DNA of 38,274 nt, from contig CP054838.1 of the NCBI GenBank assembly GCA_028768545.1, forward strand, positions 696,727 to 735,000, written 5' to 3'. How positions within the stretch are numbered: position 1 is the first letter of the stretch; every line of letters starts with the position of its first letter. This DNA comes from Desulfobacter sp. GTDB lineage: Bacteria > Desulfobacterota > Desulfobacteria > Desulfobacterales > Desulfobacteraceae. This document shows, piece by piece, positions 9,308 through 18,377 of this stretch. Under the pieces are notes generated by a model, which was not told the origin of the DNA, did no database searches, and was given only the letters and a program-made list of their open reading frames with translations. A program made the translations under genes and the position numbers.

Positions 9308-10558
9308 ATGAATACCAATGCAGCAAAGATTCTGGGTATAAACGGATTGGGACGGATCGGGAAACTATCTTTGTGGCACCATGCAGGCAGACAATTTTTT
9401 GATCAGATCGTCATTAATGTGGGAAGGGATGTGGGATCTTCAATGGATGATATTGTCCATTATATTGAGCGGGATTCCACCTACGGCAGACTCGAAGCCT
9501 TTCTCCACGGTTCCCAGGCTGCGCCTGTGATCACAGATGTGGATGCTGCTGCCTCGACCCTGAAGGTGAACGGGGTGGGGGTGAAAATTTTGAACCGGCA
9601 CAGGAACCCCAAGGATATTGAATGGGCCAGCCATAATGTGGATATTGTGGTGGATACCACGGGCCAGTTTCTGGATCCCAACCTGCCGGCAGACGATCCC
9701 AAAGGATCCATCCGGGGCCATCTTGAGGCCGGTGCCCGCAAGGTTGTTGCCTCGGCACCCTTTAAGTTCAAACAAGGCGCGGTCATGCCCGATGATGTTG
9801 TGACCACGGTCATGGGCATCAATGACAAGGATTATGACCCCATGCGCCATGTCCTGATCTCCAATGCCTCGTGTACCACCACCTGTCTTTCCCACATGGT
9901 TAAACCCTTGCTGGATGCCTTTGGAGTGGAACGGGTATTGTCGGCCTCTATGGCCACCATCCATGCCGCCACAGGATCCCAGCAGGTCCTGGACCGCCTG
10001 CCCAAAACAGGGGCCAAGGATTTGAGGAAAAACAGGTCCATATTGAATAATATTATCCTGACCACCACAGGGGCGGCCAAGGCCCTTCAGCTGGTGATCC
10101 CGGAAATGGGCACCATCGGCTTTATTGCCGAGTCCGTGAGGATCCCGACGTCCACGGGCTCTTTGATCATCCTGGTTTTGAATTTCCAGGAAGAACTCAA
10201 CAAAAAGCCCATCCGCAGGGACATGATCAATGAGATCTATAAAGAGACGGCCGCCCAGAACGACAACGGGTATCTGGTCTTTACAGATAAGCAGAACGTC
10301 TCTTCTGATATTATCGGCACCCCAAGGGCGGCAGCAGTGATCGAGGGGCATGAAACCCATACAAGGACCGGAGCCATTTCCATCAACCTGGAGCATGTCA
10401 GGGGCATTGACAAGGCTGCCCTGGAAAGCATCAAGGACCATGTGGGCTCTATCCAGGTCACCCAGTCCGTGATCTACGGATGGTATGACAATGAAATGGC
10501 CTCCTATGTGAACATGATGGGCGACCGGACGGTATCTATTGCTGAGTCCATGGAATAA
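9308..10558 (+). CDS. Glyceraldehyde-3-phosphate dehydrogenase family protein (long form)
   Basis: The 416-residue product starts at ATG 9308, after GAAGGAAAAGGG; the frame is open further upstream but lacks a better site. The N-terminal NAD-binding Rossmann motif reads INGLGRIGKLSLW. The catalytic Cys lies in SNASCTTTCLS, against the usual SNASCTTNCL. Later motifs HAATGSQ, TTTGAAKAL, RIPTSTGS and WYDNEMASY follow the GAPDH order. It oxidises glyceraldehyde 3-phosphate to 1,3-bisphosphoglycerate with NAD(P) in glycolysis or gluconeogenesis. It is about 80 residues longer than the common 330-340 residue enzymes, so it belongs to a divergent long subgroup and its exact substrate is less certain. 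The DUF3108 gene overlaps its 3' end. Confidence 0.85.
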   Translation: MNTNAAKILGINGLGRIGKLSLWHHAGRQFFDQIVINVGRDVGSSMDDIVHYIERDSTYGRLEAFLHGSQAAPVITDVDAAASTLKVNGVGVKILNRHRNPKDIEWASHNVDIVVDTTGQFLDPNLPADDPKGSIRGHLEAGARKVVASAPFKFKQGAVMPDDVVTTVMGINDKDYDPMRHVLISNASCTTTCLSHMVKPLLDAFGVERVLSASMATIHAATGSQQVLDRLPKTGAKDLRKNRSILNNIILTTTGAAKALQLVIPEMGTIGFIAESVRIPTSTGSLIILVLNFQEELNKKPIRRDMINEIYKETAAQNDNGYLVFTDKQNVSSDIIGTPRAAAVIEGHETHTRTGAISINLEHVRGIDKAALESIKDHVGSIQVTQSVIYGWYDNEMASYVNMMGDRTVSIAESME

Positions 10559-11348
10559 ATACCTGGGTTTTTTCTGCCGGCCGGCAGCAGCTCTCATGCT
10601 GGCCGGCAGCCTTGTGTTCCCGGGAAACGCCATGGCAGAGGGTCTGCCGTTTTCTCCGGGAGAAGAAATCCATTATGATGTAAAATGGCAGATGTACAAG
10701 GCAGGGGAGGCCGTGGTCAAGGTTTTGCCCTTTGAGGAAAAAAAGGGAGGCCCTGCCTGGCATTTTGAACTTTCTGCCACGACCAACCGGTTTTTGGATA
10801 CCTTTTTCAAGGTCAGGGACCATATCCAGGGATTTGTAGCACGAGATTTTTCAGGGTCTGTGGGATATGGGTATTCAGGCCGGGGCAAGAAGAAAAAAGA
10901 GATCCAGGTCACTTTTTTCCCAAAGACCTCCACAGCCGCCTATTCCAATTTTGAAGAAAAAAGGGAGCCCATCAAGATTCCCCGGGGCTGCTTTGACCCC
11001 ATGTCCAGTTATTTCAAGATGCGGACCTTTGATCTGGTCGAAGGTCAGACCCTTTCTTTTCCCATTACAGACGGTAAAAAAACCTTTCTTCAGAAAGGGG
11101 ATATTCTGGGAAAAGAGAAACTGAAACTCAAGTCCGGCACCTATGACACCCTGGTCATCGAGCCCTATGTTAACCATTTTTCCGGGGTGTTTGAAGAGAG
11201 CAAGGATCCCACAGTCCGGGTCTGGATTACGGATGATGAACGCCATATTCCCGTGAGGATCAAGGTCCAGGTGGTGGTGGGCAGTATTTACCTTGACTTG
11301 AGATCCTATGTTCCGGGTCAAAAATTTCGGGCCCAAAAAGAAAAGTAA
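10539..11348 (+). CDS. DUF3108 family secreted or periplasmic protein
   Basis: The 269-residue product has an N-terminal signal peptide: a hydrophobic core around residues 14-30 and a likely cleavage after AMA in GNAMAEG. The mature part starts with LPFSPGEEIHYDVKW, typical of DUF3108 proteins, which are predicted beta-rich envelope proteins of unknown function. The TTG start at 10539 gives the full signal peptide; the next in-frame ATG (10596) falls inside it. The gene overlaps the GAPDH gene by 20 bases, implying co-transcription and coupling, though no functional link to GAPDH is known. Confidence 0.8.
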   Translation: MLSPWNKYLGFFCRPAAALMLAGSLVFPGNAMAEGLPFSPGEEIHYDVKWQMYKAGEAVVKVLPFEEKKGGPAWHFELSATTNRFLDTFFKVRDHIQGFVARDFSGSVGYGYSGRGKKKKEIQVTFFPKTSTAAYSNFEEKREPIKIPRGCFDPMSSYFKMRTFDLVEGQTLSFPITDGKKTFLQKGDILGKEKLKLKSGTYDTLVIEPYVNHFSGVFEESKDPTVRVWITDDERHIPVRIKVQVVVGSIYLDLRSYVPGQKFRAQKEK

Positions 11349-11365
11349 TCAAGCTTAAATTTGAC

Positions 11366-11677
11366 CTATAAAATGGTAAACCCTGCCTCTTTCCATCCTG
11401 AAATCCCCTTGTCAAGCACCTGGGCATTGGTATACCCCTGTTCTTCATACTGAGCGGCAAGACCTGCCGCGGACCTGTCTTGGGGTCAGCCTCAGTAGAA
11501 AATAATACCTGTGCTTTTGGGAAGATCTGGCTTCATCCTTAAAAATTCACTCATGGGAATGGCCCCTTTAAGATGGGCCTGGCTGTAAAATTTGTCATCA
11601 TCATAGATACAGACCAAAAGGGAGAGATTGTTTTTCATCCTCTTTCTGGCATCTGGTGCGGATATTCGGCTTGTCAT
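11366..11677 (-). CDS. Rhodanese-like selenoprotein with a Sec-Gly-Sec active site (UGA read-through)
   Basis: ATG at 11677 follows an ideal AGGAGG. Reading runs 61 codons to IIFY, then TGA GGC TGA, then continues in the same frame with PQDRSAAGLAAQYEEQGY and ISGWKEAGF, ending at TAG (11368-11366). Both halves are rhodanese: the second has the active-site helix and the C-terminal GW-AGF signature. Single-domain rhodaneses place a Cys loop exactly where the TGAs lie (YC-x-CP in one subgroup). A hairpin with loop GGTCT sits 21 bases after the second TGA (27 after the first), as a bacterial SECIS requires. Hence I call a 103-residue protein with Sec62 and Sec64. Known: selenoprotein forms of rhodanese have been predicted in other bacteria. 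Inferred: both UGAs are decoded. The alternative is two point mutations in a dead gene. Confidence 0.8.
11454..11470 (-). promoter_or_regulatory. Predicted bacterial SECIS hairpin
   Basis: On the minus strand, a perfect 6-bp stem GCGGCA/TGCCGC closes a 5-base GGTCT loop. The E. coli fdhF SECIS carries the same GGUCU in its apical loop, where SelB binds. The loop starts 21 bases after the second TGA and 27 after the first, within the distance usual for bacterial SECIS elements. The hairpin also codes for the rhodanese residues AAGLAA, so protein and RNA constraints overlap. Confidence 0.75.
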
Positions 11678-11869
11678 GATTTATCCTCCTGTATGGGTGA
11701 CAGATAGGCATAAGATAGACATGAATTGGGGATCTGGCAAATAGAACCTAACCCGCATACCCAAAAAATAAGACAAAAGACAGCTTCACCTGAATTCCCC
11801 CCCCAATCTTGCACAAAAACTTGAGATAAAACCAGCTGAATTCAAACAAAAGTCTCTGGAAACAAGGTA

Positions 11870-11972
11870 TATAGCGGTTCTCAAATTAATTTTCCGAGTG
11901 GGTTCAAAAGCTCCTATAAAATTATACCTTTCCGTATAGTTCAAACGGAACGTATTTATGAAAACCGCTATA
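11870..11972. repeat. MITE-like element with TATAGCGGTT inverted ends
   Basis: TATAGCGGTT at 11870-11879 and AACCGCTATA at 11963-11972 bound 103 bases without a gene. The similarity extends to 13 of 14 bases at each end. A related end occurs at 35428, so this is a dispersed family; the TA at the tips suggests an IS630/Tc1-type origin. It lies in the 352-base gene-free gap between the rhodanese start and the M20 pseudogene, which otherwise shows only AT-rich DNA and a run of eight C's. Confidence 0.6.
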
Positions 11973-12029
11973 GACAAGGAGTTTGGAACAAATGTTTAGG
12001 GCGGTATCATTATTATCCAGCCCCGGGGG

Positions 12030-13165
12030 TCAGGATATTTCACACCAATTTACAATAAAATCCCCAATAACGGCTGAGGTTTGCACCAATTCTTTGATGG
12101 GCACGGATTCATCATCTGTATGGGCCTGGTAAATACTGCCCGGTCCGAACATCAATGTCGGTGTTGTGGACTGGATATTCATCAACTGCTGCATATCGGC
12201 CGGGCTGACCAGTCCGGTATGTTTGGGTTTTGTCCCGATAATTTTTTCATAGGATTTTTCCAGGCAACGGCTGAAGGGATGGTCTTGGGAAAGTGCTGCC
12301 GGACGGTTTCTTCCCTCCATTTTTATCCAGGTGAATTCAGGCGGATGTTCGGCCAGCCAGGAGTCTTTATTGGTCTCAGTCAATATTGTCTTTTCAAAGT
12401 CCTGTATCATTTTTTCAGGATCCTCTCCGGGCATTACCGTGGATCTTACCATGACGCAGGCCGACGACGGGATTTTTCCCACAAGCCCCCCGTCGGTCCG
12501 GTCAATGCTGACCATATGCGCGGCTGTATATGTTTCGGGCTCATCAACAAACAAAGGGTCCAGGGGAATGGTTTTTCTTTTTGTCTTCCAGGCGTCCAGC
12601 CCCGTTTGGATATACAAGGCTTTTTCAACGGCATTCACCCCGTTCCAAGGGGTTGTGGAATGAGCGCTTTTTCCTGTTAAATTGATAAATCCATAGATCC
12701 CCCCGGTAACGCCGACAGCCATTGTAAGGCTTGTGGGTTCGGGAATAATGCATGCATCTGCCTTAATACCCTCGGCCTAGAGCGCCAGGGTGCCGTTACC
12801 CGGACCCTCTTCTTCAATGACGCCGGTGATCAGGAGATCCCCTTTTAACCGGATTCCCAGATCCAAAATCGTTTTTACGGCAAAAAGAGCGGAGGCAGCT
12901 CCGCCTTTCATATCACAAGCCCCTCTTCCGTATATAGAATCTCCTTTTATGGTTCCCTTCCAGGATCAACACCCCAGTCATCAGCCGAGGCATCCACAAC
13001 GTCGAGATGGAAATTTATCATCAGGCTTTTACCATTGCCGGTCCCCTTGAGTGTCCCTAAGATATTCGGCCGGTCTTTGTAGGGAAAATGCCAGCGGAAA
13101 AATGCATCTTTATGGGATTTTTCCATGGCATCCGGATCAATTTCAAAGGACTGAACTTTGAAATG
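12030..13165 (-). pseudogene. M20-family peptidase/deacylase (ArgE/DapE-like), decayed
   Basis: Reading leftwards from the IS6 boundary at 13165, the frame gives NFHLDVVDASADDW, the metal-ligand region of M20 enzymes. It shifts by one base near 12955, continues with SIYGRGACDMKGGAA and VIEEEGPGNGTLA, and meets TAG at 12780-12778. It then runs on to GFINLTGKSAHST, HTDDESVP and the stop at 12030. The family hydrolyses N-acyl amino acids or dipeptides with two zinc ions. Three lesions (5' truncation by IS6, a frameshift, an in-frame TAG) make this a pseudogene. An ATG-started 230-residue C-terminal ORF (12030-12722) survives but lacks the metal site. Confidence 0.88.
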
Positions 13166-13439
13166 GGTTCTGTTGCAAAAAATTATTAATGTCTGATACA
13201 AGTCCGTTTTGGCACTAATTTGTTTGCAGAGAGATAGTATGAAAAATGAAAACCCTTTCAAGTGGCGTCATTATGAAAAAGAAATCATCCTGTTGAATGT
13301 TCGCTGGTATCTGAGATATCAACTGAGTTACAGGAATCTGGAAGAGATGATGCAAGAACGGGGCTTGTCTGTGGATCACAGTACCATTTACCGATGGGTT
13401 CAGCGCTATGCTCCTGAAATGGAAAAGCGAAGCAGGAAG
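13166..13439 (+). mobile_element. IS6-family element, left-end fragment
   Basis: This is identical to the first 274 bases of the other IS6 copies, including the left inverted repeat and the transposase start at 13239, about 67 codons, up to KRSRK. It breaks at 13440 where an ISKra4-like end begins. The right part of the element is absent. Confidence 0.92.
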
Positions 13440-13510
13440 GGGCGCATTCCCATTTTCCCGGTTATACCGCTGGCACTGGATTGTGCATGTTTGCCATCTG
13501 CTTCAGGCAG
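13440..13510 (-). mobile_element. ISKra4-like element, 71-bp right-end fragment
   Basis: The 71 bases from GGGCGCATTCCC are the reverse complement of the right end of the intact element at 16877-18399, including its terminal repeat and the last codons of its transposase. The match stops just before the IS256 left end. It shows that a second copy once sat in the IS6 element and was mostly deleted. Confidence 0.9.
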
Positions 13511-14962
13511 TGAGGGCGTTCAAAATTCTGTGTCAGTTGAATCAAAGCTGATATACTCAGCTAAATAAGGAGAACTGACATGACCGAAGAAAACACCGAA
13601 TTTGATTTTCAAAAAGCCCTTAAAGGCATCCAGGAAGGTAAACCCTTCACAGGTAAGGGCGGCGTCCTTACATCATTAATCAAAAATCTTGCTGAAGCTG
13701 CTCTTGAAGGAGAGTTGGAGTCCCATCTCGGGCAGGAAGTTTCTGCCAACCGCCGTAATGGAAAAAGCAAAAAGACCATTAAATCCCTGGATGGTAAATT
13801 TGAGCTGGAAACCCCGCGTGACAGGGCCGGAACCTTCTCTCCACAGATCGTCAAAAAACATCAGACAACGCTCAGCGATGAAATTGAAAGAAAGATAATA
13901 GCCCTTTACGGCCTGGGCATGAGTTATAATGATATGGCTTCCCATTTACAGGAAATCTATGGACTTGAGATTTCAAATGCCACTCTGAGCACCATTACCG
14001 ATAAAATCATCCATACCGTCAAAGAATGGCAGGCCAGGCCGTTGGAAAATGTGTACCCAATCGTATGGCTTGATGCCATACATTATAAAGTACGAGAAAA
14101 CGGAAAGGTCGGCAGCAAAGCCGTTTACACAATTCTTGGGGTGAATATCGAGGGCCGCAAAGAGGTTCTTGGGCTGTACATATCCGAGAATGAGGGTGCG
14201 AACTTCTGGCTGCAGGTGTTAACAGACCTTTCAAACCGAGGGGTAAAAGATATCCTGATTGCCTGTGTTGATGGTCTAAAAGGTTTTCCCGAGGCCATTG
14301 AGACCATATTCCCGGACACAGAAGTTCAACTCTGCGTAGTCCACCAGATCCGAAATTCATTGAAATACGTTGGTTCCAAAAATAAAAAGGAATTTATGGC
14401 AGATCTAAAACGTGTTTATAAAGCGGTCAATAAGGATCTGGCCGAAGAAGAACTGGATATCTTGGAAAATAAATGGAATGACAAATACCCGATTGTGATA
14501 AAATCCTGGCGGAACAACTGGGAACGCCTCAGTCATTTCTTTAAATATCCAGAAGAGATCCGACGGATAATATACACCACAAATACCATTGAGGCTGTGC
14601 ATCGACAGTTTCGAAAACTGACCAAAACAAAGGGATCGTTTCCTAACCAGGACAGCCTGTTAAAGCTGCTTTACATGGGGATCCAGAACGCCAGTAAGAA
14701 ATGGACAATGCCGGTTCAAAACTGGTCACTGACAATTTCCCAGTTGGCAATTTTCTTTGAAGGCCGGCTGGATAAAGAGCTGGGAATTTGATAGGGATTT
14801 ATTTACAGATGGAAAAGATGGTTCCAGGAACTCCGCTCCAGCAAAAGCCAACTCCTCCGACGTGGCAGATTGAAGGCCCATTCTCGGACCTGGCTTTTAC
14901 TTCCGCTGGTGCCGAGACAGATCCGGGAACCGAAACCGTGACACAGAATTCTGAACATTCCT
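13511..14962 (+). mobile_element. IS256-family insertion sequence
   Basis: The best terminal repeats are GTTCAAAATTCTGTGTCA at 13518 and TGACACAGAATTCTGAAC ending at 14956, which pair in 17 of 18 bases; the true tips may lie a few bases further out. One transposase gene fills the inside. Flanking sequences do not form a direct repeat: the left side is an ISKra4 fragment and the right side the PAS-GGDEF-EAL pseudogene. A rearrangement after insertion is therefore likely. Confidence 0.85.
13580..14791 (+). CDS. IS256-family transposase
   Basis: This complete 403-residue Mutator-type transposase starts at ATG 13580, after AAGGAGA. Catalytic acidic residues are visible as Asp in VWLDAIHYKVR, Asp in IACVDGLKGF and Glu in TTNTIEAVHRQFRK; the VVHQIRNSLKYV motif is typical of the family. 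It has full length and no lesion, so it is potentially active. Confidence 0.95.
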   Translation: MTEENTEFDFQKALKGIQEGKPFTGKGGVLTSLIKNLAEAALEGELESHLGQEVSANRRNGKSKKTIKSLDGKFELETPRDRAGTFSPQIVKKHQTTLSDEIERKIIALYGLGMSYNDMASHLQEIYGLEISNATLSTITDKIIHTVKEWQARPLENVYPIVWLDAIHYKVRENGKVGSKAVYTILGVNIEGRKEVLGLYISENEGANFWLQVLTDLSNRGVKDILIACVDGLKGFPEAIETIFPDTEVQLCVVHQIRNSLKYVGSKNKKEFMADLKRVYKAVNKDLAEEELDILENKWNDKYPIVIKSWRNNWERLSHFFKYPEEIRRIIYTTNTIEAVHRQFRKLTKTKGSFPNQDSLLKLLYMGIQNASKKWTMPVQNWSLTISQLAIFFEGRLDKELGI

Positions 14963-16763
14963 GGATTCTCAAGCATAAAATCAGGATCCACCTTGAACTC
15001 AAACTTCACAGGGACAACCTTGAAGAAATCGTAAGGGAGAGGACCATTGAAATTTCAAAATCCCATCACAAACTCCACCAGGAGATCAGCGAAAGAATTT
15101 GTGTTCAAAAAGCACTGATTGAGCAGCGGGCATATTTTCATCAGCTGTTTGAAAACTCTCCCCATGCAATCATGATCGTTGAGACCGACGGAAAAATTGT
15201 TGAGGTAAACAATAAGTTTGAAACCATATTCGGCTATCAGGCTTAAAGGGAAATACAATAAACACCTCATTGTACCCGAAGAACTGATTGCAGAAGATCA
15301 AACCTTTCATCAAAATATCCTTGCCGGAAAAACAATTCAGAAAGAGACCTTTAGAAAAACCCAAAAAGGGGCCCTGATACCGGTCTCTTTTCTTGGCTAT
15401 CCTGCGATGGTCAAAAACAAAATAGAGGGCATGTTCGTATTGTACGAGGATATTTCCTCAAGAAAAAAATATGAGGCCCAAATGCTTCACCAGGCCTTCC
15501 ATGACTCTTTGACAGGTCTTCCCAACAGGGCCCTGTTCATGGAAAGACTGAACCGTGCCCTTGAACGCTCCAAAAGAAGAAAAGAGTACAAGTTTGCCGT
15601 TCTGGTCATTGACCTGGACAATTTCAAATTTGTAAACGAAAGCATCGGGCACCTGGCAGGAGATGAATTTTTAAATCAGTTTTCAGACCAGGTCGGACAG
15701 TGCATAAGGTCTACGGATACGATTGCGCGCATGGGCGGAGATGAGTTTGCCGTTCTGCTTGAAGAATTTCAGGCCCCCAAAGAAATCTTTAAAATTGTCC
15801 GGCGGATCTCCAAAATCAGTCAGTCCCGCTTTTTTATCGAAAGAAACGAAATCCGGATCAGCTCCTGCATCGGTGTTGTCTTTGATACAACCACGTACAC
15901 AAATGCTGAGGATATCCTGCGGGATGCAGACATTGCCATGTACCGGGCCAAGGAAACCGGCAAACCACGATTCAGAGCGTTTAAAAAAAAGATGCGCAAA
16001 CTGACCCTTGAATCCATCACCATGCAAAATGAACTGCGCTACGCCCATTGTCTCTGCAAAAACCAATGAACTGACCGGGTTTGAGGCCCTTATCCGATGG
16101 CAGCACCCGGAAAAAGGAATGATCGGCCCCAACCTGTTTATCCCCCTTGCCAAAGAAACCGACCTGATTCTTCCCATGGGAAAATTCATCATAAAACAGG
16201 CCTGCCGTCAATTAAAGCAATGGCATGATTTAACTGACGGTGCTGACCGCTTGACCATGAACATCAATATCTCTGCCAAACAGTTTATGGACGGGGAATT
16301 AACCAATATCATCATGAAAGAAATCAAGGAAAACAGCCTGCCCCCGGAATCCATCAAACTTGAAATCACGGAAAGTCTTTTGATTCAAAAGGCAAAAACA
16401 ATGGTGGCCAAGCTCTCCTTTTTAAAAAAATCCGGGATCAATGTGGTGCTGGATGATTTCGGTACGGGGTATTCTTCCCTTTCATACATCAAAGATTTCC
16501 AAATTGACGGGATCAAAATTGATCGTTCCTTTGTCAATGACGTTGACCACGACGGCGGCAGCGCAGAGATTGTTAAAACCATACTTGCTTTGTGCAAAAA
16601 TCTCGGACTTGGCGTGGTTGCCGAAGGGGTTGAACGAAAGAGTCAGCTGGATATTTTACAAGGGCTTGAATGTGAAAAAATTCAGGGATTTTATTTTTCA
16701 AAACCTTTGGATGGCAAGGCCGCTGGGAAATTAATCAAAAACGGATTTAAAGTTTCTTTATAA
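14957..16763 (+). pseudogene. PAS-GGDEF-EAL cyclic-di-GMP protein, decayed
   Basis: The frame emerges from the IS256 end with a coiled-coil-like stretch (LKLHRDNLEEIVRERTIEIS) and a PAS domain (FHQLFENSPHAIMIVE). It shifts near 15240 after FGYQA and continues through the rest of PAS and a GGDEF domain (DSLTGLPNRALF, RMGGDEFAVLL). It shifts again near 16045, where about 30 bases joining GGDEF to EAL are missing. It ends with an EAL domain (FEALIRWQHPE, DDFGTGYSSLSYI, VVAEGVE). The intact protein would make and/or degrade cyclic di-GMP. The 5' end is lost at IS256. The EAL part from 16008 could still be expressed as an isolated domain. Confidence 0.88.
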
Positions 16764-16977
16764 ATGTATCAACAACTTTCCGCGCGTCATCAAACCGATA
16801 CATCCCGATCTGCTGACCCAGATCAGTAAACGCAGCAGATGCATCTGCATCCAGAACAAACGGGTCAAGGTATTGTGGGCGCATTCCCATTTTCCCGGTT
16901 TTAAAAAGGCCTGTCTTTTAGAGCAAAAAGAATGATATCCTCTGTTACGCTGAAATGAACATAAATGGATTGTGCTA

Positions 16978-18377
16978 ATGAAGAAAGCTGAAGATCGTAA
17001 TACTGTTGATGAAGTCCTTGCATGCCTCAAAGAACTGGAAGAAGATCCAAATCGCTTGGTTCGTAACGCTAACGAATTAGAACAGATGGAGCAGGAAATC
17101 CTTGAGTATACAAATCGGATAAGCGCCTTTTTTTTAAAAAAAAGATCCAGGCCTCAGTAGATTCCTCTGAACAGGTCGACCAAGAAAAAGAATTGATGTC
17201 CAATTGGCCGGGACGGATGAAAAGCGAAGGGCTTGAGACCGTTTGGATTCAGCTTTGTACAGATAGTTCGGTTGATATTCATGTTCGATACTATCGAAGG
17301 TCCTGTGACCGCCGAAAAGGAAAAAGATATAAAGGTGCATACGCTGGCTTAATCCTTCTTGGAATCCATGATCGCTGCTCGCCTGCTTTGGCTTCTATGG
17401 TGAGTTCTTGGTCAGCCTTATTAAGTTCTTTTGAAGAAGTCCGTCAAGTGCTTTGTGACCGTGGGATGACGTTGGGTATAAAGGTCATCCGTAAACTGAC
17501 CTATCGGTACGCAGAGCGGGCTCGAGCCGAACAACAAGCGGGCCGAATCCCATTAAATGATAGAGATTTACTTGAAGGGCGGCGAGTCGTTATCAGCACT
17601 GATGGTGGCCGCACTCGGCTCAGAGAGAAGAAAAGGGGACCAAAAACCCAAAAGGATAGAACCCGATTTCGTGGGGCATGGCGAGAACCCAAGCTTTTGA
17701 TCATTTATGTAGTGGACGCCCATGGAAAACAAGAAAAAAGCTTTTCACCATTTATTGATGGCTGTTTCAATGGACCGGATGGTGTATTCCACTTGTTAAA
17801 GGGTTATTTGAACTCCCTTCATATTCAGAACTCAGACAAAATACTGTTTGTTGCAGATGGGGCACATTGGATTTGGAATCGAATCCCCGGACTGCTAAAA
17901 GCATTGGGTTTGGCTCCTGAGCGTGTGTATGAACTTCTCGATTTCTACCATGCAGTTGAGCATCTGGGTACAGTAGCAGGCTTAAGGAAGACCTGGTCAT
18001 CCAAGGAACGCAAACGCTGGGTATCGAAGCAGCGAGGTCTTCTGCTGAAGGGAAAGGCGATTGAGGTGGTACAGGCCGTCCAGAAGCTTTGTAGAGGCAG
18101 AAACAGTAAGGCTATCAAGACGGAACGGGATTATTTTGTGCGCAATGAACTGAGGCTTAATTTCTCAACTGTAAAAGCGTTGAACTTACCTATTGGCAGC
18201 GGTGCTATTGAAAGTTCGATTCGGAGAGTCGTGAATTTACGTCTTAAAGGTCCATGCATCTTTTGGTATCGGGAGAATGCAGAAAAAATGATTATGCTGC
18301 GATCATTTTATAAAGCAGGGCGTTGGAACTGCCTGAAGCAGATGGCAAACATGCACAATCCAGTGCCAGCGGTATAA
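16978..18377 (+). CDS. ISKra4-like transposase, probably made by -1 frameshifting
   Basis: Frame A runs from ATG 16978 to TAG at 17160 (about 60 residues, acidic and helical: VDEVLACLKELEEDPNRL). Frame B is open from 17106 to 18377 and holds the DDE-type core: VVISTDGGRTR, ILFVADGAHWIW, LLDFYHAVEHL and PIGSGAIESSIRR. The overlap contains T8A8 at 17128-17143, and a -1 slip there joins the frames into 466 residues. Frame B alone could start at TTG 17193 or ATG 17196. The DFYH-EHL motif points to the ISKra4 family; two-frame members are known among small ISKra4-group elements, as I recall. The alternative is a simple inactivating indel. Confidence 0.82.
17128..17143 (+). promoter_or_regulatory. 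Candidate -1 ribosomal or transcriptional slippage site
   Basis: Eight T's are followed directly by eight A's in the overlap of the two transposase frames. In frame A they read TTT TTT TTA AAA AAA AGA, offering T-TTT-TTA and A-AAA-AAA heptamers, both classical -1 shift sites. A -1 slip joins frame A to the frame of the catalytic core. Confidence 0.6.

Noticed and set aside
9440..10633. 397-residue minus-strand ORF opposite the GAPDH gene
   Set aside because: It is the antisense shadow of a strong GAPDH match; its Gly/His-rich translation is typical of such shadows in GC-rich codon positions.
12778..12780. In-frame TAG in the M20 peptidase as a possible pyrrolysine codon
   Set aside because: The same gene also has a frameshift and is cut by IS6, and TAG is not at a known Pyl position; decay explains it more simply.
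13209..13568. 119-residue ORF starting as an IS6 transposase with a new C-terminus
   Set aside because: The C-terminus is translation of an ISKra4 end and IS256 left end in a chance frame, so it is a junction artefact rather than a domesticated protein.
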